A DNA stretch of 64,000 nt from positions 25,688 through 89,687 of the forward strand of contig CAJTQM010000002.1 in NCBI GenBank assembly GCA_910578255.1, in the 5' to 3' direction. The notes beneath the pieces were generated by a model that had not been told where the DNA came from, made no database searches, and saw nothing but the letters and a program-made list of their open reading frames with translations. The DNA comes from an uncultured Oscillospiraceae bacterium (lineage in GTDB: Bacteria; Bacillota; Clostridia; Oscillospirales; Ruminococcaceae). The translations under genes and the position numbers were made by a program. This document shows, piece by piece, positions 32,711 through 41,011 of this stretch. The number at the start of each line of letters is the position of its first letter. The stretch's first letter is position 1.

Positions 32711-33438
32711 TGAACGCACGAGAGATTATTGAATATATTCGAACCTCCCCCAAAACCACCCCGGTACGGGTGTGGCTGCAAACCTCGCAGCCGGTGGAGT
32801 TTCCCGGCGCACAGCAGTTTTTTGGCGGCAATGGTTTTTCGGTGGTTTTTGGCGATTGGGAGAAGATCCGCCCGGTGCTGGAAGAAAACCGGGAAAAGAT
32901 CCTCCTCCAGCAGGTGGAAAACGATGCGCGCAATTCCGCCATCCCTCTGCTGGACAAAAAGGGCATTCACGCCCGCATAGAGCCGGGGGCCATTATCCGC
33001 GAGCAGGTCCAGATCGGCGACAACGCGGTGATTATGATGGGCGCCATCCTCAATATCGGCGCGGTGGTCGGCGAAGAGACCATGATCGACATGGGCGCGG
33101 TTTTAGGCGGACGGGCCACGGTGGGCCGCCGTTGCCATATCGGCGCCGGCGCGGTGTTGGCCGGCGTGGTAGAGCCGCCCTCAGCCCAGCCGGTGGTTGT
33201 GGAGGACGACGTGCTCATCGGCGCCAATGCTGTGGTCATCGAGGGGGTGCGCATCGGTCAAGGGGCGATTGTCGCCGCCGGGTCGGTGGTGATCGAGGAC
33301 GTGGCCCCCGGCATGGTGGTGGCGGGAGTACCGGCGCGGGTCATCAAAAAAAAGGACGAAAAATCCATCCGCAAAACCGAACTGATCAGCGCTCTGCGGG
33401 AGTTGGCAGAAACAGGCCCGAAAGATGGGAAAGAGTAA
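32710..33438 (+). CDS. dapH: Tetrahydrodipicolinate N-acetyltransferase
   Basis: Acetyl-CoA-dependent enzyme that marks the acetylase variant of lysine synthesis, 242 residues. The N-terminal DapH domain (MNAREIIEYIRTSPKTTPVR) is followed by a left-handed beta-helix of hexapeptide repeats from about residue 90 (IGDNAVIMMGAILNIGAVVG, VLIGANAVVIEGVRIGQGAI). The C-terminus GVPARVIKKKDEKS is typical. It is the last gene of the operon; a hairpin terminator follows. Confidence 0.95.
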   Translation: MNAREIIEYIRTSPKTTPVRVWLQTSQPVEFPGAQQFFGGNGFSVVFGDWEKIRPVLEENREKILLQQVENDARNSAIPLLDKKGIHARIEPGAIIREQVQIGDNAVIMMGAILNIGAVVGEETMIDMGAVLGGRATVGRRCHIGAGAVLAGVVEPPSAQPVVVEDDVLIGANAVVIEGVRIGQGAIVAAGSVVIEDVAPGMVVAGVPARVIKKKDEKSIRKTELISALRELAETGPKDGKE

Positions 33439-33467
33439 ACCGTTCGCCGGGAAAGAGGAATCGGGAG

Positions 33468-33495
33468 GAGCCGCTTTTTGTGCGGCTCTTTTTTC
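33468..33495 (+). terminator. Terminator after dapH
   Basis: Stem GAGCCGC (33468-33474) / GCGGCTC (33482-33488) followed by six T. Confidence 0.88.
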
Positions 33496-33581
33496 GTTTT
33501 AGAAAAATTTTTCCTGCCGGACCAGTCTGACGCCAAAAAGAAGGCCAATTCGCAAAATCTGTTCTGCAAAGGAAGAAGGGA

Positions 33582-33611
33582 TTGTTTTTTTCGGTGGGGA
33601 TTTGTTATAAT
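33582..33611 (+). promoter_or_regulatory. Promoter for the glycosyltransferase operon
   Basis: TTGTTT (33582-33587) and perfect TATAAT (33606-33611), 18 bases apart. Confidence 0.65.
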
Positions 33612-33631
33612 ACTATAGATAAAAGTTTTTT

Positions 33632-33701
33632 TAAAGCCCAGCGTAAGCCTTTAAGCGATACGGCGCAAAAGCGTTCGGGCAGGCGGCTTTTGTGTGTTTT
33701 T
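33632..33701 (+). promoter_or_regulatory. Structured leader with terminator-like hairpin before the glycosyltransferase
   Basis: The transcript leader can form TTAAAG/CTTTAA (33632-33656) and then CGCAAAAGC / GCTTTTGTG (33664-33672, 33686-33694), followed by five T, all before the strong ribosome site at 33704. This looks like an attenuator. No known riboswitch class was recognised. Confidence 0.5.
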
Positions 33702-33717
33702 CGGGAGGTGAGACATT

Positions 33718-34884
33718 TTGCAGAACGGGAAAAATTCGGCCCCGGATTTTAAAAAGGTGAAGAAAATCGAATCCCCTGATCGTTCCTTTAGCAAAGGAAG
33801 AAAAAGAAAGAAAAAAGGGGGATTTTCGATGATTGTCATCAATATGCTTTCTACGGCAGGGATGACCAAAGGCCATGGGGTGCTTTCCGCTTTCGAGGAG
33901 CAGACCCGCCTGGTCAGCGAGGGCCTGGGCCCGGGATATACCATCTTGATCAACAGCTGGAAAAAAGCGGATATTCTGCATTTTCACACGATCAACCCGA
34001 CATTTTTGCTGCGAAGCTGGTTTACCAGCGCGGTAAAGGTGGGATATGTTCACTTTCTGCCCCAAACGCTGGAGGGATCCATCCGGCTGCCCCGCTTTAT
34101 CCATAAGCTGCTTTGCAAATATGTTTTGCTTTTTTATAAATCCATGGACAAGCTGATTGTGGTAAACCCGTCCTTCATCCCCAAGCTGGTGGAATGCGGG
34201 ATCCCGGAGGAAAAGGTCGCCTATATCCCCAATTTTGTGGACGACGAGCAGTTTTTCCCCCTTGAAGAGCAAGAGCGAGAACGCGCCCGTGAAAAGCTCG
34301 GACTGCGCGGGGGGGGGGTACTTACGGTTTTGTGTGCCGGGCAGATGCAAAAGCGTAAGGGCTTTCTGGACTTTCTGGAAACGGCTCGCCGCTGCCCGGA
34401 TATGCAGTTTGTCTGGGCGGGCGGCTTCTCCTTTGGAAAAATTACCGACGGCTATAACGAAATCCAACGGGCGGTGGAAACCCTGCCTGCCAATGTGACC
34501 TTAACAGGCATTGTGCCTAGGGAGGATATGAACGAACTTTACAACGCGGCGGACGTTTTCTTTCTGCCGTCCTTCGACGAGTTGTTCCCCATGACCCTTT
34601 TAGAGGCAATGTGCTGCCGCAAGCCGATTCTGGTGCGGGATCTGGACCTCTATCCCTGTATTTTAGAGGGGTATTACACTGCGGCCTCGGATGTGGACGG
34701 CTTTGTCCGGGAACTGCGGGCGCTGACCGATCCGGCCGTTCGCCAGACGGCGGCAAATCGGTCTGCCGAAGGGCACCAGCGATACACCAAGCAGGCGGTG
34801 CTCTCCTATTGGAAAAACTGCTACGCCTCTTTATTGCCGCAGGCCCAGCCGGTTCCCCAGGCGCGGGGTGACCTGCATTTATGA
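33718..34884 (+). CDS. GT4-like glycosyltransferase with a G10 tract
   Basis: GT-B fold sugar transferase, probably acting on a membrane lipid. The catalytic core begins MIVINMLSTAGMTKGHG at 33829, with LHVHT-like DILHFHTINP, KVAYIPNFVDDEQF, CAGQMQKRKGFLDFL and the nucleotide-sugar motif FFLPSFDELFPMTLLEAM. A TTG at 33718 behind a near-perfect GGAGGTGA site adds 37 very basic residues. The ATG at 33829 also has a site (AAAAGGGGG), so both forms are possible. Ten consecutive G (34309-34318) encode GGGV between the two domains. The next gene, a VTT membrane protein, overlaps by four bases, a pairing seen in glycolipid loci. Confidence 0.85.
   Translation: MQNGKNSAPDFKKVKKIESPDRSFSKGRKRKKKGGFSMIVINMLSTAGMTKGHGVLSAFEEQTRLVSEGLGPGYTILINSWKKADILHFHTINPTFLLRSWFTSAVKVGYVHFLPQTLEGSIRLPRFIHKLLCKYVLLFYKSMDKLIVVNPSFIPKLVECGIPEEKVAYIPNFVDDEQFFPLEEQERERAREKLGLRGGGVLTVLCAGQMQKRKGFLDFLETARRCPDMQFVWAGGFSFGKITDGYNEIQRAVETLPANVTLTGIVPREDMNELYNAADVFFLPSFDELFPMTLLEAMCCRKPILVRDLDLYPCILEGYYTAASDVDGFVRELRALTDPAVRQTAANRSAEGHQRYTKQAVLSYWKNCYASLLPQAQPVPQARGDLHL
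34309..34318 (+). repeat. Homopolymeric G10 tract in the glycosyltransferase gene
   Basis: Ten consecutive guanines followed by TA, encoding Gly-Gly-Gly-Val. Insertion or loss of one base would shift the frame and remove the C-terminal nucleotide-sugar domain. Confidence 0.95.
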
Positions 34885-35477
34885 GCATGCCCGGAGGAAA
34901 AATCTTTAGCACAGCGGTGACGGTCATCGGCATTCTCATTTCGTTGATTTTGGTCATCGTGGGACTGAAAATGGGGGTATTTACCTCCCCGGAGACGTTG
35001 CAGACCTTTTTGCAGAGTACCGGGATCTGGGCGCCGCTGGCTTTTGTGGCGATCCAGATTTTGCAGGTGGTGTTTCCCATCGTCCCCGGTGGACTCACCT
35101 GCGTGGCGGGAGTTTTGATGTTTGGACCGGTGTGGGGATTTGTTTACAATTATACGGGGATCTGTGTCGGATCCGGCATCAATTTTTTCCTGGCCAAAAA
35201 ATATGGACGGCCTTTTGTGGAACGTTCCGTCTCGGAAAAGGTGTGGGGGAAATATATCAAGTGGCTGGATTCCCCCAAGTTTGATCTGTATTTTGCGCTG
35301 GCGATCTTTCTGCCGGTGGCGCCGGACGATTTTCTCTGCCTGCTGGCGGGGCTGACGCCGATGAAATTCCGGCGGTTCGCGGCCATCATCCTGCTGGGCA
35401 AGCCCCTGTCCCTGCTGGCCTACAGCTGGGGACTGGCCGCCGCGCTGAGTTGGGTGGCCCAGTTTTTTGCCCGGTGA
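34881..35477 (+). CDS. VTT/TVP38-TMEM64 (DedA-like) membrane protein
   Basis: 198-residue integral membrane protein with about five helices and a VTT domain. The signature region is FPIVPGGLTCVAGVLMFGPV, then GSGINFFLAKKYGRPFVE, and AIFLPVAPDDFLCLLAGLTP. Relatives act as lipid scramblases or flippases for carrier lipids. The four-base overlap with the glycosyltransferase suggests they work together on a glycolipid or its transfer. The function here is inference. Confidence 0.85.
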   Translation: MSMPGGKIFSTAVTVIGILISLILVIVGLKMGVFTSPETLQTFLQSTGIWAPLAFVAIQILQVVFPIVPGGLTCVAGVLMFGPVWGFVYNYTGICVGSGINFFLAKKYGRPFVERSVSEKVWGKYIKWLDSPKFDLYFALAIFLPVAPDDFLCLLAGLTPMKFRRFAAIILLGKPLSLLAYSWGLAAALSWVAQFFAR

Positions 35478-35498
35478 GAATGCCGGAAAGTCTGTCTA

Positions 35499-35540
35499 TC
35501 CCAAAAGGCGAAGGCGCGTTTTTCGTCTTTTGGGATTTTT
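35499..35540 (+). terminator. Terminator after the glycosyltransferase/VTT operon
   Basis: Stem TCCCAAAAG (35499-35507) / CTTTTGGGA (35527-35535) followed by a T run. Confidence 0.8.
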
Positions 35541-35565
35541 ACTCTAAAAAAGGGGGATTAACCCA

Positions 35566-36174
35566 ATGACCGAACGAGAAAAAATGCTGTCCGGGCAGCT
35601 GTACGATCCGTCAGATCAGGAACTTTCCGGCCTACGGCAAAAGGCTTTTCGGCTGGTGGAGCAGTTTAACCGCCTGCAAAAGGAGGACGCCGCCGCCCAG
35701 AGGGAAATTTTACAGAAGCTTTTGGGCGGAATGGGGAAAAACGTGACCTTCCGGGCGGCGGTGCGGTTCGACTACGGCTGTAACACCTATATCGGGGACA
35801 ACTGCTATTTTAATTTTAACGCGGTGTTTTTAGACTGCGCCCCCATCCGCATCGGTTCCAACGTGATGGTGGGACCCGGCGGCTCTTTCTTTACGGCGCT
35901 GCATCCTCTGTTAGCCCAAGAGCGCAACGCCCGTACCGACCCGGACGGCCGCCGGTACAATCTGGAATATGCCAAGCCCATCACCGTTGAAGACGACGTA
36001 TGGCTGGGCGGCGGCGTGATTGTCAACGGCGGGGTAACCATCGGCCGCGGCGCGGTCATCGGCTCGGGCAGCGTGGTCACCCGGGATATCCCGTCGGGAG
36101 TTTTGGCCGCGGGGATTCCCTGCCGGGTGATCCGGCCCATCACCGAGGAGGATCGGATGGAACCGACAAAATAA
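35566..36174 (+). CDS. Sugar O-acetyltransferase (maltose/galactoside acetyltransferase family)
   Basis: 202-residue acetyl-CoA-dependent O-acetyltransferase of the LbH_MAT group. The N-terminal Mac domain reads MTEREKMLSGQLYDPSDQEL; the hexapeptide beta-helix includes GCNTYIGDNCYFNFNAVFLD and GGGVIVNGGVTIGRGAVIGS. The catalytic histidine is in FFTALHPLLA. AAAAGGGGG precedes the ATG. It is a single gene between two terminators; its substrate is probably a free sugar, perhaps for detoxification. Confidence 0.9.
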   Translation: MTEREKMLSGQLYDPSDQELSGLRQKAFRLVEQFNRLQKEDAAAQREILQKLLGGMGKNVTFRAAVRFDYGCNTYIGDNCYFNFNAVFLDCAPIRIGSNVMVGPGGSFFTALHPLLAQERNARTDPDGRRYNLEYAKPITVEDDVWLGGGVIVNGGVTIGRGAVIGSGSVVTRDIPSGVLAAGIPCRVIRPITEEDRMEPTK

Positions 36175-36180
36175 AGCGAA

Positions 36181-36219
36181 AAAACTTCGGAAGATTTTTT
36201 GTCTTCCGAAGTTTTTTTG
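36181..36219. terminator. Bidirectional terminator
   Basis: Perfect 12-base stem AACTTCGGAAGA / TCTTCCGAAGTT with flanking A and T runs between convergent genes. Confidence 0.9.
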
Positions 36220-36234
36220 CGGGAAAAATCCCGG

Positions 36235-36786
36235 CTATTTTCGCCGCTCCACCGCCAGAATGTACGGGCAGTCGGGCACATGGATCAGCCGATGAAGCAG
36301 TACGTCGTACCGCTTGGGGTTCAGGGCAGACAGCTTTTTTTGCAGGGACTCCCCCTCCAGCCTTCCCTCCTGGTGGCCGGGATAGACCACAACGACCAAA
36401 ACGCCTCCCACCCGCAGCAGGGCCATAGCCTTGTCCACCGCCTCCAGGGTGGTTTCCCGGCGGGTGGTGATCGTTTTGTCCGCCCAGGGCAGATAGCCTA
36501 AATTAAACAGCCCTGCGTCCAGCGGCGTTTGGATGTACTGGTCCAGATGGCTGTGGCTGTCCAGAATCAGACGGACGTTTTCCCCGGCGTGGTGCTCAGC
36601 CAGCAGCTTTTTGGTGGCGTCCAGCGCGGCGAGCTGGATGTCGAAGGCCCAGACGGTCCCGCCGGGAAGGGCCTGGGCCAAAAACAGGGTGTCGTGGCCG
36701 TTGCCCATGGTAAAATCCGCCGCTGTCCCGCCGGGACGAAGGGCGGGCCGGATCAGATCCTTGGCGGTTTGCAGTATGCTTTGCAT
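36235..36786 (-). CDS. mnmM: SAM-dependent methyltransferase, YtqB/MnmM family
   Basis: 183-residue class I methyltransferase of the rRNA_methylase/YtqB family. In Bacillus, YtqB (MnmM) methylates the wobble modification nm5s2U in tRNA. The SAM loop is ADFTMGNGHDTLFLAQAL, followed by VWAFDIQ, FNLGYLPWADK (NLGYLP is the family mark) and VVVVYPGHQEG. The adjacent gene upstream on the same strand is the YtqA-like radical SAM protein, the same pair as ytqA-ytqB. Confidence 0.86.
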   Translation of the reverse strand: MQSILQTAKDLIRPALRPGGTAADFTMGNGHDTLFLAQALPGGTVWAFDIQLAALDATKKLLAEHHAGENVRLILDSHSHLDQYIQTPLDAGLFNLGYLPWADKTITTRRETTLEAVDKAMALLRVGGVLVVVVYPGHQEGRLEGESLQKKLSALNPKRYDVLLHRLIHVPDCPYILAVERRK

Positions 36787-36801
36787 AAAAAGCGCCTCCT
36801 T

Positions 36802-37752
36802 TTATGGCTGGAATTCTGGGGAAAACCGCGCCCCCTGCACCGTGCCCCGGCGGGACAGTTCCCGGTCAATGGCGTTTAATACCTCCCGCTTGCGAACGCT
36901 CCACAAGGGCCCGATCAGCGACCGGCGGTCCCCGTCGCCGGTTAGACGCTGGATCACCGTTTCCGGCGGCAGCAGTTCCAGCTGGTCGCAGATCAGCCGG
37001 ACGTATGCTTCCTTTTCCAAAAGCGGGAAAGGCGCCGTCTCATATTGGGCGGCCAGATCGGTCCCCCGCAATAGGTGCAGCAGATGCAGCTTGACCGCGA
37101 AAGGCCGAAGCGCCGCCACATGCCGGACCGATTGGCGCATCATCTCTTCGGTTTCCCCCGGCAGCCCGTTGATCAGGTGGACGCACACCGGGATGCTTCG
37201 GTCGGTCAGCGCCCGGTATCCGGCCAGAAAGGCGGCGTAGTCGTGGCCGCGGTTGATTTGCCGGGCGGTTTGATCATGGACCGTTTGCAGACCCAGTTCT
37301 ACCGTAAGGTCGGTGCGGCGGGCCAAATCCGCCAGATAGTCCAGCACCGGGGGCGGCAGGCAGTCGGCCCGGGTGGCGATGGAAAGCCCCACGACGCCGG
37401 GCAGCGCCAGCGCCGCCTCGAATTTTTCCTGCAGAACGGGCAGCGGCGCATAGGTGTTGGTGCCCGCCTGAAAATACGCGATAGAAAGCGATTCCGGCCA
37501 TTTTTTTGCAAATATTTCCCGCATCCCAAAAAACTGCTCCGGGATAGAAAGGGCCGGATCGCCGCCAAAATCGCCGCCGCGGTTCCCCGAACAGAAGCTG
37601 CACCCGCCGCTGCCGCAGGTCCCGTCCCGGTTGGGACAGGAAAAGCCGGCGTTTAGGGGGATTTTGCAGACCTTCTGGCCGTATTTTTGGCGCAGATAAT
37701 AACTCCAGGTATGGTAACGCTTATTGTCGCAGGAATAGGAAAAACCGGTCAT
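36802..37752 (-). CDS. ytqA: Radical SAM protein, YtqA/TIGR01212 family
   Basis: 316-residue radical SAM enzyme. The cluster-binding motif is in CPNRDGTCGSGGCSFCS, with the family start RYHTWSYYLRQKYGQKVCKI. AYFQAGTNTYAP and VELGLQTVHDQTARQINRGH continue the barrel. The ATG at 37752 overlaps the end of the FkbM gene (ATGA). The frame is open further upstream only as a shadow of that gene. The reaction is unproven; the partner ytqB suggests a tRNA-related job. Confidence 0.88.
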   Translation of the reverse strand: MTGFSYSCDNKRYHTWSYYLRQKYGQKVCKIPLNAGFSCPNRDGTCGSGGCSFCSGNRGGDFGGDPALSIPEQFFGMREIFAKKWPESLSIAYFQAGTNTYAPLPVLQEKFEAALALPGVVGLSIATRADCLPPPVLDYLADLARRTDLTVELGLQTVHDQTARQINRGHDYAAFLAGYRALTDRSIPVCVHLINGLPGETEEMMRQSVRHVAALRPFAVKLHLLHLLRGTDLAAQYETAPFPLLEKEAYVRLICDQLELLPPETVIQRLTGDGDRRSLIGPLWSVRKREVLNAIDRELSRRGTVQGARFSPEFQP

Positions 37753-38840
37753 TGCGCGTCCCCCCAGATGCCGATCAGGTTGATCTCCCAGGCGGGGATG
37801 TAGGGGAAACGGCGCAGATACAGCCGATATCCGGGCTGGATGCGCCCAATTTGCAGCGGCAGGGCGAACAGATCCTCGCTGCGGTGGTAAGCGCTGATCA
37901 TCAGCTTGGGCCGATGCCTTCGAATGGTATTGGCCGCGCCTAAAATCGCCCGGGACTCGCTTCCCTCCACGTCCATTTTTAAAAAGGTCACCGGCTCGTG
38001 GCCGATGAGATTGTCCAAAGAATCGGCCAAAACCTCCTGTCCCGCCGCTGCGGCGACAGTACATCCGCGACCGGCCTTAGGCGCAAAGGAAAGGCTCGCC
38101 CGGTCGTCCCAGGCGGCCAGATTCCACAGCCGGACCCGTTCGTCGGGGAAAATCCCTAACTCTTCGGCCCGGCGGCAGAGTTTTTGGTAGTTTTTGGCGT
38201 CCGGCTCCATGGCGAAGATGCGGGAAAACCGACCGCCGGTCCTTTGCAGAAATTCCTGGATGGTGTCGCCGTTATAGGCGCCTAAGTCCGCGAAGGCTTC
38301 TTTTGGACCCAGACGCAGCAAAGAGGAAAAAGCCTCCTGCCGGGAAGAGCAGGTAGAAATCAGGTGCTCTAACCGCCCGGTAAGCTTATAGGCGATCAGG
38401 TCCCGGTAAACCTGCCGGGACCGCTGATCGGCCAAAAGGGACAGGGCCTCTTCAGCCTGGGAAAGATTTTCCCGCAGAAAGGCCCGATCAAACAGATTCT
38501 CCCCCGCCACCGGAATGTCCGGAGCGTACAGTTCGTACCGGCGATCCAGCCCGAGGATCGCGGACATGGTGGATTCGTCGTGAACGGCAAAGGCGGTGAC
38601 GATCACAAAATCTTCGTATAGGCTTTCGATTTCCGCCAGGCGCTTGACCCTTTTTCCGTGAAAGCTTTGGCCCCGGACAAAACCGTCGCTGGCAAAAATA
38701 TCCCGGACGGCGACCCCCAGCCGGTCCAGCTGGAACAGGATGCGGTCCGCGCCGTTGCCCATACCGTACAGGACAATGGGCTTTTGGGTTTGTTGCAGGC
38801 GCTCCCAACAGGTGGGAAGGGACAAAAGCGGCTCCAGCAT
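37749..38840 (-). CDS. FkbM-family methyltransferase with N-terminal Rossmann-like domain
   Basis: 363-residue protein. Residues 1-150 resemble a nucleotide-binding domain (IVLYGMGNGADRILFQLDRL and FASDGFVRGQSFHGK). About 180-345 form a FkbM-type O-methyltransferase: FADLGAYNGDTIQEFL, FAMEPDAKNYQKL and the hallmark LKMDVEGSESRAILGA. The substrate is probably a sugar or polyketide-like hydroxyl on an envelope glycan, by family analogy only. The ribosome site is GGAGGTGA. It is the first gene of a three-gene operon. Confidence 0.83.
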   Translation of the reverse strand: MLEPLLSLPTCWERLQQTQKPIVLYGMGNGADRILFQLDRLGVAVRDIFASDGFVRGQSFHGKRVKRLAEIESLYEDFVIVTAFAVHDESTMSAILGLDRRYELYAPDIPVAGENLFDRAFLRENLSQAEEALSLLADQRSRQVYRDLIAYKLTGRLEHLISTCSSRQEAFSSLLRLGPKEAFADLGAYNGDTIQEFLQRTGGRFSRIFAMEPDAKNYQKLCRRAEELGIFPDERVRLWNLAAWDDRASLSFAPKAGRGCTVAAAAGQEVLADSLDNLIGHEPVTFLKMDVEGSESRAILGAANTIRRHRPKLMISAYHRSEDLFALPLQIGRIQPGYRLYLRRFPYIPAWEINLIGIWGDAQ

Positions 38841-39064
38841 AACGGTTCACCTCCGATTTTTATTAGACCCAGTGTAACATATCCGCCGCCGGAGCACAAC
38901 GGCGCTTTTCTTTTTTTGGGAGGACGCGCACAAAATCCCCGCCGGCGCATAAGCTGAAAATAGGGCTCTTTCCGCTTTTTAGGGGAAAGGCGATTTTCGG
39001 CGGGCCGCCGGCCGAAACCGGACGGCACTGATTTTGCTCTTGGCAGGTCAAGTAAGGAGGAGTT

Positions 39065-39769
39065 ATGCTCTCAGTCTGGCTATCCGCCCTGGCAGGCGGC
39101 TTTTTGTATTTTGCGCTGCATCTCACCGCGTCCGGCTCTTTCCCCCGCCCTTTGTCCGCCGCCCAGGAGCGGGAGTGTCTGCAAAAAATCCGGCAGGGGG
39201 ATCAGCAGGCCAGGGATTATTTTATCGAGCATAACCTGCGGCTGGTGGCCCACATCATCAAAAAATACTACGCCGCCTATAAAGAGCAGGAGGATTTGAT
39301 CTCCATCGGGACCATTGGATTGATTAAAGCGGTGGGGACCTTTAACTGCGAAAAGGGCATCCGATTTGCCACCTATGCCTCCCGCTGTATTGAAAACGAG
39401 ATCCTGATGTATTTTAGAGGCCGAAAAAAATACGCGCAGGATCTGTACATACAAGACCCGATTGACACCGACGCCGACGGAAACGCCCTGACGCTGATGG
39501 ATATCATGGCCCAGGAGGGTGACATTTTAGAGGATGTAGACCGCCGGTTAAAAAGCGATCGGCTCCACAGGTATATCGAGCAATTTTTAGACCCGAGGGA
39601 ACGGCAGGTCATCTGCCTGCGGTACGGGCTGGGGGGAAAGGCGCCCATGGCCCAGCGGGAAGTGGCGGCACTTTTGGGAATTTCCCGCAGCTATGTGTCC
39701 CGCATCGAAAAAAAGGCGGTGGGCATTCTGCGGAACTGCTTTGCTGAAGAATTGCCTCACGGCTTTTAG
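39065..39769 (+). CDS. sigK: RNA polymerase sporulation sigma factor SigK
   Basis: Late mother-cell sigma factor of sporulation, 234 residues and uninterrupted, so no skin-type excision element is present. The hydrophobic pro-sequence MLSVWLSALAGGFLYFAL matches the membrane-bound pro-SigK form cleaved by SpoIVFB. Region 2 includes EHNLRLVAHIIKKYY and DLISIGTIGLIKAVGTFN, and TYASRCIENEILMYFR. Region 4 ends with LLGISRSYVSRIEKKAV. The ATG follows AAGGAGGAG. It is strong evidence for an endospore former. Confidence 0.94.
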   Translation: MLSVWLSALAGGFLYFALHLTASGSFPRPLSAAQERECLQKIRQGDQQARDYFIEHNLRLVAHIIKKYYAAYKEQEDLISIGTIGLIKAVGTFNCEKGIRFATYASRCIENEILMYFRGRKKYAQDLYIQDPIDTDADGNALTLMDIMAQEGDILEDVDRRLKSDRLHRYIEQFLDPRERQVICLRYGLGGKAPMAQREVAALLGISRSYVSRIEKKAVGILRNCFAEELPHGF

Positions 39770-39856
39770 CGTGCCGTTCCCCGGGCCCTTGCGCCAGAGG
39801 AAAATTTGACATAAAATAAAAAGAGAATCGAAGACGATCCCTTTCAGGAGGCGCTT

Positions 39857-40906
39857 ATGGCAAAATGTTGTTGGTGCAAAAAAAGCGGACTGCTGCTGAC
39901 CGTCAACCGTTACGGCTTTTGTAAGTCGTGCAGCGACGAGGTCCGCGGCAGGATCAAAGAAATGTTAAACGAGGTCCGGTCGGCGGCCAAAAGCGCCGGC
40001 GAAGCCCCGGACCGCCCTGCGCTTTTGCAGATGACGCCGCAGCTTACAAAGGCCCTAGAGACGATCCGGCAGCTGGAGGAGTTGCGCCCCAGGGTTCCCT
40101 TTTTTAAGTCCGATACCGCCGAATACGCCAAAACGATCTCGTTAGGATTACAGCGGGCGGCGGGTAAGGCGCCTTTTGCACCCGATCCTCCCGACGGGAC
40201 CGATTCCGCTGTGGAAAAGGCGGTGGCCCAGGTTTTGTCCGCCCCAACGGCGGTGGGCCGAAGGGTTAAGGGCGGCGGCCCTGACTCCGGCGGTCATCTG
40301 GATTTCCCCCTGACGGCAGACGGCCTGGTCCCCGCCTATCTTTACGGGTCCATTGCCCTTGCGTCCCCCTGCGACCCGGCAAAGACCGGCCTTTTGTGGG
40401 GGCGGGTGCTGCTGGAGCAGGACCCGCAGGACGGGGACGATCCAGATATGGTTCGGGTGTATCAGGCGGGACAGGAGTTGGGCCGTCTGCCGTCAGGTCC
40501 GGTCCGGAAGATGGTCAACGCCTGGCTGGACCGGGAACTGCCGGTTTTGGCCAGACTTTCCCGCACAGGGAAAAAGGACCGGCCGCCGGAGTTGGAAATC
40601 TGCTTTTACGATCAGGAGAAAAAAAGCGGTTTTCGATTTTTTCCACTGGTCCTGCCCCGGCAGCTGCCGGAAGACCTGACGGCGGCGCATTGGCCGCCGG
40701 TGCGTTTTCGCTGGCAGCCGCAGCAGGAACGGTACGCCGTCTATGACCGGGACGGGCGGGAATTGGGCTTTCTTCCGCCGCAGGCAGAAGCGCTTTTGGA
40801 AAACGAAGAGCCATTCGCTTTTTTGTATCAGGTGCAAAACGCCGGTGACGGACCGCCTTTGGCAACGGTTGCGATTGAGCGTCAGCGCCGCCGGTGGGTA
40901 CGGTAA
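39857..40906 (+). CDS. Zinc-ribbon protein with two HIRAN-like segments
   Basis: 349-residue protein of unknown function. The N-terminus has two CxxC pairs (CCWCKKSG, YGFCKSCSDE), a zinc ribbon. A helical region follows to about residue 110. Two segments then resemble the HIRAN pattern of a beta strand, turn and G-x-LP: MVRVYQAGQELGRLPSG (about 200-216) and ERYAVYDRDGRELGFLPP (about 295-312). HIRAN domains bind DNA or sense single-stranded ends in helicase-like proteins; here there is no helicase. It stands alone between sigK and a convergent gene, with GGAGG upstream of its ATG. Confidence 0.62.
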   Translation: MAKCCWCKKSGLLLTVNRYGFCKSCSDEVRGRIKEMLNEVRSAAKSAGEAPDRPALLQMTPQLTKALETIRQLEELRPRVPFFKSDTAEYAKTISLGLQRAAGKAPFAPDPPDGTDSAVEKAVAQVLSAPTAVGRRVKGGGPDSGGHLDFPLTADGLVPAYLYGSIALASPCDPAKTGLLWGRVLLEQDPQDGDDPDMVRVYQAGQELGRLPSGPVRKMVNAWLDRELPVLARLSRTGKKDRPPELEICFYDQEKKSGFRFFPLVLPRQLPEDLTAAHWPPVRFRWQPQQERYAVYDRDGRELGFLPPQAEALLENEEPFAFLYQVQNAGDGPPLATVAIERQRRRWVR

Positions 40907-40943
40907 AAAGGAGCGGAGGGCCCTTCGGTTGGGCAAAGAAAAA

Positions 40944-40985
40944 CAGTCAGCCCGTCTGGCGGCAAGCTGCCAAACGGGCTGACTG
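40944..40985 (-). terminator. Terminator between convergent genes
   Basis: Perfect 12-base stem CAGTCAGCCCGT / ACGGGCTGACTG with an inner TGGC/GCCA pair. The T run lies on the minus-strand side, so it mainly ends the DUF3783/kinase transcript. Confidence 0.8.
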
Positions 40986-41011
40986 CGTTTTGATAGCTGT
41001 TTTCCTGCGGG

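Noticed and set aside
37753..38064. 104-residue N-terminal extension of the radical SAM protein.
   Set aside because: It overlaps the FkbM methyltransferase gene in another frame and has no family match; the ATGA overlap start is normal for operons.
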